From NCBI GenBank assembly GCA_028281525.1, contig JANQJR010000005.1:1-38807 (forward strand): a DNA stretch of 38,807 nt, written 5' to 3'. The DNA is from Magnetovibrio sp. GTDB lineage: Bacteria > Pseudomonadota > Alphaproteobacteria > Rhodospirillales > Magnetovibrionaceae. The notes under the pieces were generated by a model. It searched no databases. It saw nothing but the letters and a program-made list of their open reading frames with translations, and was not told the DNA's origin. This document shows, in pieces, positions 29,676 through 37,580 of this stretch. Position 1 is the stretch's first letter; each line of letters starts with the position of its first letter. The translations under genes and the position numbers were made by a program.

Positions 29676-31154
29676 ATGTTCGAAGCTGCGGAACTCGGCC
29701 ACCACGTCGATAAAGCTACCTACAAGGAAGAGGTTCCGAAGCTGCGCAAGCAGCTGTTGGACGTCCAGTTCGAACTGGGTGAAAAAAAGCCGTTTCCCGT
29801 GATCCTGATCATTTCCGGCGTCGACGGCGCGGGCAAGGGTGAGACCATGAACACCCTGCATTTCTGGATGGACCCGCGCAACATCCACGCTTACGCCATG
29901 TCCGACCCGTCGGACGAAGAACTGGAGCGTCCGGCCATGTGGCGGTTCTGGCGCAGGTTGCCGCCGCGCGGCAGCATCGGCGCGTTCTTCGGGTCTTGGT
30001 ACAGCTTTCCCATGCGTCAGCACATTGACGGTGAAAAAAACCGGAATTATCTGGACAGCTACCTGGACGATTTTTTGCGGTTCGAACGCATGCTCGCCGA
30101 CGAAGGTGCGCTGATCCTGAAGTTCTGGTTGCATTTGAGCAAGGATGCGTTGAAACAACGCCTCACCGAGCTGGAAAGCAACAAGGCCACCAAGTGGCGG
30201 GTGACGAAGGAAAAGTGGGAGCGTTACGAAAGCTACGACACCATGCGCCCCGTTGCCGAACACGTGCTGCGCCGGACCTCCACCGGCCATGCGCCATGGA
30301 TCGTGGTCGACAGTTCCGATGAAAAATACCGCAATCTGACCGTTGCGCGCACCTTGTTGAAAGCGGTCAAGGCCCGCCTCGCCGAAACGGACAAACCCGC
30401 AGCCGCTTCGGTCCCCGTGGAGGCCTTGGATCACGCCGACGATATTAGCGTGCTCACCACGCTGGATTACTCCAAGGCGCTGGAAAAGAAAGATTACAAA
30501 AAGCAGTTGGAGTTGTATCAAGGACGCCTCAACAAGCTCAGCCGGTCGAAGAAATTCCATGACCGCTCCATTGTTATGGTGTTCGAAGGCAACGATGCGG
30601 CGGGTAAGGGCGGGGCGATCCGGCGTGTGATCGGTGCGCTGGACAGCCGCTTCTATGATATCATTCCCATCGCTGCGCCCAGCGATGAAGAAAAGGTGCA
30701 GCCGTATTTGTGGCGGTTCTGGCGCCATATGCCGGGATTTGGCAAGGCGGCGATCTTCGACCGTTCCTGGTACGGGCGCGTGCTGGTGGAGCGCGTGGAA
30801 GGTTTTTGCTCCGAGGCCGACTGGCTGCGCGCCTACGGTGAAATCAACGATTTCGAAGAGGAAATGGCGCGCCACGGGGTGATCGTGTGCAAGTTCTGGC
30901 TGTCGATCACCGCGGACGAACAGCTTAAGCGGTTCAAGGAACGCGAAGCCACCGGCTATAAGCGTTTTAAGCTGACGGATGAAGATTGGCGCAACCGCGA
31001 AAAGTGGGACCAGTATGCGCAAGCCGTGTGCGACATGGTGGAGCGCACGTCCACCGAAACCGCACCGTGGACGCTGGTGGAAGCGAACTCCAAGTACTAC
31101 GCGCGGGTCAAGGTCTTGAAGACCATCTGCAAGCGGTTGGAGGCGGAGCTTTGA
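29676..31154 (+). CDS. Polyphosphate:AMP phosphotransferase, two-domain PPK2
   Basis: The 492-aa protein contains two fused PPK2 domains, the layout of class II enzymes (PAP) that phosphorylate AMP to ADP with polyphosphate. The N-domain Walker A is GVDGAGKG (48-55) with the WRFWRRLPPRG lid region. The C-domain Walker A is GNDAAGKG (305-312) with WRFWRHMPGFG and FDRSWYGR. In known PAPs the C-terminal domain is the active one; here the N-domain has FGSWYS in place of the DRSWY motif, consistent with a degenerate first domain. GGAAGGGAAGG before ATG 29676 sets the start; the open frame to 29631 is not used. The next gene starts within its stop codon. Confidence 0.93.
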   Translation: MFEAAELGHHVDKATYKEEVPKLRKQLLDVQFELGEKKPFPVILIISGVDGAGKGETMNTLHFWMDPRNIHAYAMSDPSDEELERPAMWRFWRRLPPRGSIGAFFGSWYSFPMRQHIDGEKNRNYLDSYLDDFLRFERMLADEGALILKFWLHLSKDALKQRLTELESNKATKWRVTKEKWERYESYDTMRPVAEHVLRRTSTGHAPWIVVDSSDEKYRNLTVARTLLKAVKARLAETDKPAAASVPVEALDHADDISVLTTLDYSKALEKKDYKKQLELYQGRLNKLSRSKKFHDRSIVMVFEGNDAAGKGGAIRRVIGALDSRFYDIIPIAAPSDEEKVQPYLWRFWRHMPGFGKAAIFDRSWYGRVLVERVEGFCSEADWLRAYGEINDFEEEMARHGVIVCKFWLSITADEQLKRFKEREATGYKRFKLTDEDWRNREKWDQYAQAVCDMVERTSTETAPWTLVEANSKYYARVKVLKTICKRLEAEL

Positions 31155-31876
31155 AGTGGATTTCCTTTTCTTTCACATTGTTTTTTCTGCCAATTGTGGC
31201 GAACGCGTCGAGTCAAACCTTTGTGAATGATGGATATCAAATCAATCTCGTGCCTCCGCCTGGGTATTGTCTTTTGAACGGAGACACCAAGCAAGATGCG
31301 GACTTTCTGAACAACCTCAGGATAAACTCCGCAACGGATGGAATTCTCGGCGGCATTATGAATTGTGATTTGTTGCATGCTTTACGAGATGCAATGAAGG
31401 CGGGGCACGCTCCTGAAAACGGGCTATCGCCCTCACTGGCAAAGTCCTATATGGACGCCTATTTTTTGGCCAAGCACGATATTGCTATTGCCGACAATCC
31501 GGACGAACGGCTTGAATTGCTGCAAGCTCTAGCTGGGCTTCCGCGTGAGCAAAAACTCGATTACATCGAGCGGGAGATGAGCCCCTTCAAAGAGCATGCG
31601 GACGAGCTGATGTCGGAGGTGGTCCGTGATAACATTGCGGTTTACGTTACTATTCCCATGCCATTGATCGAAAAATCGACACAAAGGAAATATAGTGGCG
31701 TTTCAATTATGGCTTACTTTGTTAAGGGGCCATTTGCCTATTCCATCAGCCGTGTCTATTTCACGCCCATGGCAGAAGGTGAAGATGGACGAAAACTTGC
31801 CTACATTAAGGCTCGGGCAGAAGCCGAAGTGATCGTAAAATATATTTTAGATCGGAATGCCGAGCTCGTTTATTGA
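31151..31876 (+). CDS. Exported protein of unknown function
   Basis: The 241-aa product has a signal peptide (MKWISFSFTLFFLPIVANA, cleavage after A19), so it is exported. The mature part begins with a short beta-like domain (FVNDGYQINLVPPPGYCLL). It has three cysteines, a helical middle and a C-terminal strand-rich part (AVYVTIPMPLI, VSIMAYFVKGPFAYSISRVYF core FVKGPFAYSISRVYF). I do not recognise the family. Start is TTG 31151, overlapping the TGA of the PPK2 gene by 4 bases (TTGA), with GGAGGCGGAG just upstream; longer in-frame starts lie inside PPK2. Base composition is visibly lower in GC than its neighbours. It ends 2 bp from the convergent MOSC gene. Confidence 0.7.
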   Translation: MKWISFSFTLFFLPIVANASSQTFVNDGYQINLVPPPGYCLLNGDTKQDADFLNNLRINSATDGILGGIMNCDLLHALRDAMKAGHAPENGLSPSLAKSYMDAYFLAKHDIAIADNPDERLELLQALAGLPREQKLDYIEREMSPFKEHADELMSEVVRDNIAVYVTIPMPLIEKSTQRKYSGVSIMAYFVKGPFAYSISRVYFTPMAEGEDGRKLAYIKARAEAEVIVKYILDRNAELVY

Positions 31877-31878
31877 GC

Positions 31879-32496
31879 CTAAACCCGCTCCATTTCGAGG
31901 TGCGGTTCGGGCGGTAGCTCCACACGAATTGTATCGTCGACGACGACCCAGCCGCCTTGGAGCACAATGCCCATCACGCCGGCCTTGCGGACCAAGTCGC
32001 CGTTTTCGTCCTTGTCAAGCACCGCCTGCATCAGGCCTGGTATGAAATCATTCAGTTGGACACAAGGGTTACGTAGGCCCGTCAACTCCACCACCGCGTC
32101 GCCGCCGATATGCAACCGCGTGCCTACCGGCATGCCGAGCAGGTCGAGACCGCGCGTTAAGATGTTTTCGCCGATGTCACCGGCTTTGAGATCGAAACCT
32201 TTTTCGCTCAGTTCCGCGAACAGCTCAACGTGGAGCAGGTGTACTTGGCGCAGGTTCGGCTGGGTCGGGTCTTTCGCCACGCGGGAGCGGTGCTTGACCG
32301 TTTCGCCGCAGTGTGCGTCACCTTCGACGCCGAGACCCTCCAGCAGGTGAATGCGGGTCTGTTGGGTTTTGCTGAAACCGTGGCTGGGATTGAGGGAAGC
32401 GGCCTGCACGGAGCCTGTGGCCGCCTCGAAACCGCCGCTAAAGGCGGGAGATATTGTCTTATCCATGGCGGGAGGGGTATCACGGCGGTGTGACAT
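31879..32496 (-). CDS. MOSC-domain protein
   Basis: The 205-aa protein is a MOSC domain, the fold that closes molybdenum-cofactor sulfurases. It has GVEGDAHCGETVKHRSR, RQVHLLH and GDIGENILTRGLDLLGMPVG (core GENILTRGLDLLGMPVG), and the conserved cysteine in LTGLRNPCVQL, the likely sulfur-carrying or Moco-facing residue. Stand-alone members are presumed to act on sulfur or molybdenum cofactor chemistry. Start is uncertain: ATG 32496 or, ten residues later, ATG 32466; neither has a good RBS. It is convergent with the exported protein gene and divergent from ftsB. Confidence 0.88.
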   Translation of the reverse strand: MSHRRDTPPAMDKTISPAFSGGFEAATGSVQAASLNPSHGFSKTQQTRIHLLEGLGVEGDAHCGETVKHRSRVAKDPTQPNLRQVHLLHVELFAELSEKGFDLKAGDIGENILTRGLDLLGMPVGTRLHIGGDAVVELTGLRNPCVQLNDFIPGLMQAVLDKDENGDLVRKAGVMGIVLQGGWVVVDDTIRVELPPEPHLEMERV

Positions 32497-32599
32497 TTTG
32501 ATGATGGGGCCGTACCTTAGCCCAAAATGCGTATGGGATTTTTTGCACCCGCTAAGCGCTTGTTAACGCCTGATACGCGATATACTTAAGGAGAAGCAG

Positions 32600-32623
32600 A
32601 GCCCGCACAGAACATCGCGGGCT
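32600..32623 (+). promoter_or_regulatory. Hairpin in the ftsB leader
   Basis: AGCCCGC (32600-32606) and GCGGGCT (32617-32623) form a perfect 7-bp stem with a 10-base loop. TATACT at 32581-32586 just before it could be a -10 element. No T-run follows, so it is more likely a leader structure than a terminator. Confidence 0.4.
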
Positions 32624-32668
32624 TGGTGTTTGAAATTTATGTCCGGCGGCCGGGAAGAAGGCTTGGTC

Positions 32669-33022
32669 ATGGGTATCGTTCGTGAGCTTAGGGTTCGCGC
32701 GGGTCAGATCACGGGTCCCGTTTTGGGGATGACCGTGGTGTTGTACTTCGCCTACCACGCGGTGCAAGGTGACCGCGGGCTGCTTGCGCTTGGCAAATTG
32801 CGTGGTGAAGTGCAGGCCTTACAGGCCCAGGTGCTGGATGTGCGCGACGAGCGTTTCCAAATGGCGCAGATGGTGCAGATGCTGCGCCCCGAAACCCTGG
32901 ACCCGGACCTCTTGGAAGAACGCGCCCGCATTTTGCTGGGTTACGGCAAGGACGGTGAATTGGTGGTCATCACCCACCCCAACGACACCTCCATCAGCGC
33001 CCTGGCGACTTTCAAGCAGTGA
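32669..33022 (+). CDS. ftsB: FtsB/DivIC-family septum formation initiator
   Basis: FtsB-type proteins link early and late division proteins at the septum. I start at ATG 32669 (117 aa) after GAAGAAGG; ATG 32639 is a longer option. One membrane helix (about 17-33) is followed by a coiled coil (about 38-75, with LRGEVQALQAQVLDVRDE core GEVQALQAQVLDVRDE). The family ending comes next (LDPDLLEERARILLGYGKDGELVV core DLLEERARILLGYGKDGEL). This gene lies between eno and pdhA in many alphaproteobacteria; here accessory genes separate it from eno. Confidence 0.9.
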   Translation: MGIVRELRVRAGQITGPVLGMTVVLYFAYHAVQGDRGLLALGKLRGEVQALQAQVLDVRDERFQMAQMVQMLRPETLDPDLLEERARILLGYGKDGELVVITHPNDTSISALATFKQ

Positions 33023-33060
33023 TGCCATCATGACGCCTCGAACAAAGAGGAGAGGCGTCC

Positions 33061-33423
33061 ATGTCCGATCAAGATTCATCATCCCCGCCGGAAGACTCCA
33101 AAAAAGATCCCATACTGCCCAAATACGCGGTGATTTTTCCCAATCAACGCACCCAGGACGACCCGGAAGGCTACGCCAAGACCGCCCAGCGTATGGTGGA
33201 GTTGGCCATGCAGCAGCCCGGGTGCCTGCATTTCGACAGTGCGCGCGACGCCCAGGGCTTCGGCATCACGGTGTCTTACTGGGACAGCTTGGAGTCCATA
33301 AAGGCTTGGCGCGATCACGCCGAACACATGGAAGCCCAGGTCAAGGGGCGGGAGAAATGGTACCTAGCGTACGATCTGCACATCTGCAAGGTCGAACACA
33401 CGCATTTTTTTCGAAAACCCTAA
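33061..33423 (+). CDS. ABM-fold (antibiotic biosynthesis monooxygenase-like) protein
   Basis: The 120-aa protein has a polar N-terminus (1-20) and then a single ferredoxin-like alpha/beta barrel of the ABM family (YAVIFPNQRT, MVELAMQQPGCLHFDSARD core AMQQPGCLHFDSARD, ITVSYWDSLESIKAWRDHAEH core SYWDSLESIKAWRDHAEH). Members range from heme-degrading and quinone monooxygenases to proteins of unknown use. The pattern YWDSLESIKAWRDH is typical of the small uncharacterised branch. AGAGGAGAGG precedes ATG 33061. It follows ftsB by 38 bp. Confidence 0.85.
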   Translation: MSDQDSSSPPEDSKKDPILPKYAVIFPNQRTQDDPEGYAKTAQRMVELAMQQPGCLHFDSARDAQGFGITVSYWDSLESIKAWRDHAEHMEAQVKGREKWYLAYDLHICKVEHTHFFRKP

Positions 33424-33742
33424 AAATGTAACGTCCAGCGATTATATTTGTTACATCCGGTCAGGGGATGAGGTAACGATCGGCAAGATAAAATGCTAAT
33501 ATACGCAACGATTACTGGGGACTTAATCAAATGCAAGTTAATCAAAGAAAGGTGTCTAATATCAATAAGTTACACAGATCAAAATTCCTTGCATCGCGCG
33601 GACCGGGGGCGTATGGTGTCCGATATTCGCCGATCAAGAAGGTCCTGGCAGGCGCAATGAAGCGTCCCCAACTCAATAAGGGCCCGTTCCGCGCTCCCTA
33701 TTTCAGCGGCGGCGTCCTGTTAAGTGTCGGAGGACCTGTTCC
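33424..33742 (+). promoter_or_regulatory. pdh operon upstream region with spaced GTAAC/GTTAC sites
   Basis: This 319-bp stretch precedes pdhA. TGTAAC (33427), GTTACA (33450-33455) and GTAAC (33473-33477) alternate in orientation at 22-23 bp steps, about two helical turns. TGTAAC/GTTACA is a dyad, and GTTACATCC/GGAT..GTAAC is a second one. CTAATATACG near 33496 could be a -10. The 3' part has an 89-codon open frame from 33531 that runs into pdhA, but its RBS is poor and I do not accept it. GGAGGACC at 33730-33737 is the pdhA RBS. Confidence 0.5.
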
Positions 33743-34819
33743 ATGGCAAAAGCCGCCCAAGCCAATGCAAAAGGGGCCAGCGCGAAGTCCGCGTCGGTAA
33801 AAAAATCACCCGCGAAAAAGCCTGCGCGCAAGCGTCCCGTCAAAGCCCAGCCGGCTCCCACCAAAGAAGAGCTGCTGGGTTTTTATCGTGAGATGCTGCT
33901 GATCCGCCGGTTCGAGGAAAAATCCGGCCAACTCTACGGCATGGGTCTGATCGGCGGTTTCTGTCACCTCTACATCGGCCAGGAGGCCGTGGTCGCCGGT
34001 GTGCAGGCCAACGCCCAGCCGCAAGACAGTGTGATCACGTCGTACCGCGATCACGGCCACATGCTGGCGTGCGGCATGGACCCCAAGGGGGTGATGGCCG
34101 AACTGACTGGCCGGGCCGGTGGGCTGTCCAAGGGCAAGGGCGGCTCCATGCACATGTTCTCGCGCGAAAAGAATTTCTACGGCGGCCACGGGATCGTCGG
34201 CGCGCAAGTGCCGTTGGGCACCGGTCTGGCTTTTGCGCACAAATACAACAACGACGGCGGTGTCTGCTATACCTACTTCGGCGACGGCTCCGTTAACCAA
34301 GGTCAGGTTTACGAAAGCTTCAACATGGCGCAACTGTGGAAGTTGCCAGTGCTGTACATCATCGAAAACAACAAGTACGGCATGGGCACGGCGGTGCACC
34401 GCGCAAGCTCCACCACCGAGCTGTATCAGCGCGGTTCCGCCCACGGTATTCCCGGCGAACAGGTCGACGGCATGGACGTCATCACCGTGCGCGACGCCAC
34501 CGCCAAGGCGCTGGAATACGTGCGCGGTGGTGAAGGCCCATACATCCTGGAGATGCTCACGTACCGCTACCGCGGCCATTCCATGTCCGATCCGGCCAAG
34601 TACCGTTCCAAGGACGAGGTGTCTAAGGTCCGTTCCGAACAGGATCCCATCGATAATCTGCGTCAAATGATCTTGAAGTCCAAGGCCGCCGACGAAACGG
34701 AACTCAAGGCCATCGACGGTGAGATCAAGACCATCGTCACCGAAGCCGCGGACTTCGCCAAGGCCAGCCCCGAGCCGGACCCGGCGGAGTTGTACACCGA
34801 CGTTCTGGTTGAAGCTTAA
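33743..34819 (+). CDS. pdhA: Pyruvate dehydrogenase E1 component, alpha subunit
   Basis: E1-alpha, with E1-beta, decarboxylates pyruvate with thiamine diphosphate and passes the acetyl group to the E2 lipoyl arm. The 358-aa protein has a 35-residue Lys/Ala/Pro-rich N-terminal tail, then [25 protein letters not shown] and [13 protein letters not shown]. The ThDP motif starts GDGSVNQGQ and ends [10 protein letters not shown], and the loop [15 protein letters not shown] follows. GGAGGACC before ATG 33743 supports the start. It is the first gene of pdhA-pdhB-pdhC-lpd, with 20-bp spacing to pdhB. Confidence 0.98.
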   Translation: MAKAAQANAKGASAKSASVKKSPAKKPARKRPVKAQPAPTKEELLGFYREMLLIRRFEEKSGQLYGMGLIGGFCHLYIGQEAVVAGVQANAQPQDSVITSYRDHGHMLACGMDPKGVMAELTGRAGGLSKGKGGSMHMFSREKNFYGGHGIVGAQVPLGTGLAFAHKYNNDGGVCYTYFGDGSVNQGQVYESFNMAQLWKLPVLYIIENNKYGMGTAVHRASSTTELYQRGSAHGIPGEQVDGMDVITVRDATAKALEYVRGGEGPYILEMLTYRYRGHSMSDPAKYRSKDEVSKVRSEQDPIDNLRQMILKSKAADETELKAIDGEIKTIVTEAADFAKASPEPDPAELYTDVLVEA

Positions 34820-34839
34820 GGGCAGGGAGGAGAGAGATC

Positions 34840-36222
34840 ATGCCTATTCAAATTCTGATGCCCGCCCTGTCCCCGACCATGACCGAAGGCAATCTCGCGA
34901 CCTGGAACGTGAAGGAAGGCGACACCGTTTCCGCCGGCGATGTGATCGCCGAAATCGAAACCGACAAGGCGACCATGGAAGTGGAAGCCGTGGACGAAGG
35001 CGTGCTGGGCAAGATCTTAGTGCCCGCCGGTTCCGAAAACGTTCAGGTCAACTCCGTGATCGCCATGATCCTGGAAGACGGCGAGGACGCATCCGCGCTC
35101 GATGGTGTGGACACGTCCGCCCCGACGCCGCCCACCACGGACCCGGCGCCGATCGCCACCGACATGCCTTCCGAAGCCGAATTCGCCACCCCGGCTCCGG
35201 CCGAGACGCCGATCCTGTCCGAACCCGAATACACCGGCCCGGTGGTCAACCAGACGGTGCGCGAAGCCTTGCGTGACGCCATGGCCGAAGAAATGCGCCG
35301 CGACCCCGGCGTGTTCCTGATGGGCGAGGAAGTCGCCGAATACCAGGGCGCTTACAAGGTCTCCCAAGGCCTGTTGGACGAATTCGGAGCGGAACGCATC
35401 ATCGATACGCCGATCACCGAATACGGCTTTGCCGGTTTGGGCGTGGGCGCATCGTTCGCGGGCCTCAAGCCGATCGTCGAATTCATGACCTTCAACTTCT
35501 CCATGCAGGCCATCGACCACATCGTCAACTCGGCGGCCAAGACGCTGTATATGTCCGGCGGTCAGATGGGCTCTTCCATCGTGTTCCGTGGCCCCAACGG
35601 TGCGGCGGCGCGTGTTGGCGCCCAGCACTCCCAGTGCTTCGCCGCGTGGTACGGCCAGGTGCCGGGGCTCAAGGTCGTTTCACCCTGGTCGGGCGCGGAC
35701 GCCAAGGGCTTGCTCAAGGCCGCGATCCGCGATCCGAACCCGGTGGTGGTGCTGGAAAACGAGCTGCTTTACGGCCAAAGCTTTGATGTGCCCGAGTCGG
35801 ACGATTACGTCATTCCCATCGGCAAGGCGAAGATCGAACGCGATGGCGCGGATGTGACCATCACGGCGTTTTCGCGCATGGTCGGCGTCGCGCTCGACGC
35901 CGCCAAGCTGCTGGCGGAAGAAGGCATCAACGCCGAAGTCATCAACCTGCGCACCATTCGTCCGCTGGATACGGCCACCATCGTGGGTTCGGTCAAGAAA
36001 ACCAACCGCATCGTTTCGGTCGAAGAAGGTTGGCCGCAGTCCGGCATCGGGTCCGAAATCGCCGCTAAGATGATGGAGCACGCCTTCGATTACCTGGACG
36101 CACCCGTCACCCGCATCACCGGTGAAGACGTGCCCATGCCTTACGCCGCCAATCTGGAAGCGCTGACCTTGCCGACGCCGGAGCGCGTCGCCGCCGCCGC
36201 CAAAGCGGTTTGCTACGCCTGA
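34840..36222 (+). CDS. pdhB: Pyruvate dehydrogenase E1 beta subunit with N-terminal lipoyl domain
   Basis: The 460-aa protein is longer than a plain E1-beta (about 325 aa), because residues 1-80 are a lipoyl domain with the attachment lysine K43 in [14 protein letters not shown] Pro/Thr/Ala-rich linker (about 85-130) follows. The E1-beta transketolase-type domain runs from about 132 ([17 protein letters not shown] core [43 protein letters not shown]). An extra lipoyl domain on E1-beta is known in alphaproteobacteria. A 47-bp stretch (34966-35012) is identical to the lipoyl domain of pdhC. GGAGGAGAG precedes ATG 34840. Confidence 0.97.
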   Translation: MPIQILMPALSPTMTEGNLATWNVKEGDTVSAGDVIAEIETDKATMEVEAVDEGVLGKILVPAGSENVQVNSVIAMILEDGEDASALDGVDTSAPTPPTTDPAPIATDMPSEAEFATPAPAETPILSEPEYTGPVVNQTVREALRDAMAEEMRRDPGVFLMGEEVAEYQGAYKVSQGLLDEFGAERIIDTPITEYGFAGLGVGASFAGLKPIVEFMTFNFSMQAIDHIVNSAAKTLYMSGGQMGSSIVFRGPNGAAARVGAQHSQCFAAWYGQVPGLKVVSPWSGADAKGLLKAAIRDPNPVVVLENELLYGQSFDVPESDDYVIPIGKAKIERDGADVTITAFSRMVGVALDAAKLLAEEGINAEVINLRTIRPLDTATIVGSVKKTNRIVSVEEGWPQSGIGSEIAAKMMEHAFDYLDAPVTRITGEDVPMPYAANLEALTLPTPERVAAAAKAVCYA

Positions 36223-36241
36223 GGGAAGGGAGACATAAGTT

Positions 36242-37570
36242 ATGCCCATCGAAATCCTGATGCCGGCCTTGTCGCCCACCATGACGGAAGGCAATTTGGC
36301 CACTTGGAACGTCGCCGAGGGCGACACCATTTCCGCCGGCGATGTGCTTTGCGAAATCGAAACCGATAAGGCGACCATGGAAGTGGAAGCCGTGGACGAA
36401 GGCGTGCTGGGCAAAGTGCTGGTGCCCGGCGGCAGCGAAGCGGTTGCGGTGAACGCAGTCATCGCGTTGTTGTTGGAAGAGGGCGAGGATGCCTCTGCCC
36501 TGGACGGCTACACTCCGTCCGCAGGCGGCACCGCACCGACTGAAACAACGGCTGTGACGGATGCGGCAAGCATTCCCCCGACCGTCAATCCCCAGGTCAC
36601 CGATGCCGTGACCCAGGCTGCGGCGCCCGCACCGGCGGTTCCGGCATCATCGGCAGGCGGCGCGCGCATATTCGCATCTCCCCTGGCCAAGCGCATTGCC
36701 GCGGACAAGGGGCTCGACGTGAGCGCCATCAGCGGCACCGGTCCGCACGGACGCATCGTCAAGCGCGACGTGGAAAACGCGCAACCAAGTACCGGGGCTG
36801 GTGCGAAGCCCGCCGCTGCGGCCGCACCGGCTGCTGCCGAGGCCGCGCCGGTTACGTTGGACGATCCGGTGTTCGCCACCATGCCGGACTTCGAAGCCGT
36901 GCCGAACAGCAACATGCGCAAGATCATTGCCAAGCGGTTGACGGATTCGGCGCGCGACGTGCCGCACTTCAACCTCACCGTGGATGTGGAGATCGACAAG
37001 CTGCTGGCACTGCGCAAGGAACTCAACAGCCTGGAAAGCGCGGACTACAAGATTTCCGTGAACGACTTCATCGTCAAAGCCACGGCCTTGGCGTTGACCC
37101 GCGTTCCGGCGTGCAACGTCGCCTACACCGACGATGCGATCTTGCAGTTCAAGCGGGTCGATATGTCCATCGCAGTGGCCATCGAGGGCGGTTTGATCAC
37201 GCCCATCGTCAAGGATGCGGCCTCGAAAGGCTTGGCGACCTTGTCCAAGGAGATCAAGGAATTGGCCGGAAAGGCCCGCGACGGCAAGCTCGCGCCCGAA
37301 GAATTCCAGGGCGGCACGTTTACCATCTCCAACTTAGGAATGTTCGGGGTGAAGGGGTTCAACTCCATCATCAACCCGCCCCAAGGTGGGATTCTCTCCG
37401 TCGGCGCGGGCGAACAGCGCGCGGTGGTCAAGGACGGCGCCGTCGCCATCGCCACCGTGGTGACCTTGACGTTGGCCGTCGATCACCGCTGCATCGATGG
37501 TGCGACGGGCGCGGCCTTCATCAAGGAATTGAAGGCCATCATCGAAAATCCCAGCCTCTTGATGCTGTAA
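36242..37570 (+). CDS. pdhC: Dihydrolipoamide acetyltransferase, E2 of the PDH complex
   Basis: E2 forms the core of the complex and makes acetyl-CoA. The 442-aa protein has one lipoyl domain (1-80, K43 in [11 protein letters not shown]), an Ala/Pro/Thr linker, and the E1/E3-binding domain (about 140-178: [15 protein letters not shown] and [14 protein letters not shown]). A second linker leads to the acyltransferase domain (about 215-442) with the catalytic H415 and D419 in [21 protein letters not shown] precedes ATG 36242. It starts 19 bp after pdhB and ends 10 bp before lpd. Confidence 0.98.
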   Translation: MPIEILMPALSPTMTEGNLATWNVAEGDTISAGDVLCEIETDKATMEVEAVDEGVLGKVLVPGGSEAVAVNAVIALLLEEGEDASALDGYTPSAGGTAPTETTAVTDAASIPPTVNPQVTDAVTQAAAPAPAVPASSAGGARIFASPLAKRIAADKGLDVSAISGTGPHGRIVKRDVENAQPSTGAGAKPAAAAAPAAAEAAPVTLDDPVFATMPDFEAVPNSNMRKIIAKRLTDSARDVPHFNLTVDVEIDKLLALRKELNSLESADYKISVNDFIVKATALALTRVPACNVAYTDDAILQFKRVDMSIAVAIEGGLITPIVKDAASKGLATLSKEIKELAGKARDGKLAPEEFQGGTFTISNLGMFGVKGFNSIINPPQGGILSVGAGEQRAVVKDGAVAIATVVTLTLAVDHRCIDGATGAAFIKELKAIIENPSLLML

Positions 37571-37580
37571 GGACACCACC

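Noticed and set aside
33531-33800. 89-codon open frame just before and overlapping pdhA
   Set aside because: Poor ribosome binding site, overlaps the well-supported pdhA start out of frame, no domain, and lies where the pdh promoter or leader is expected.
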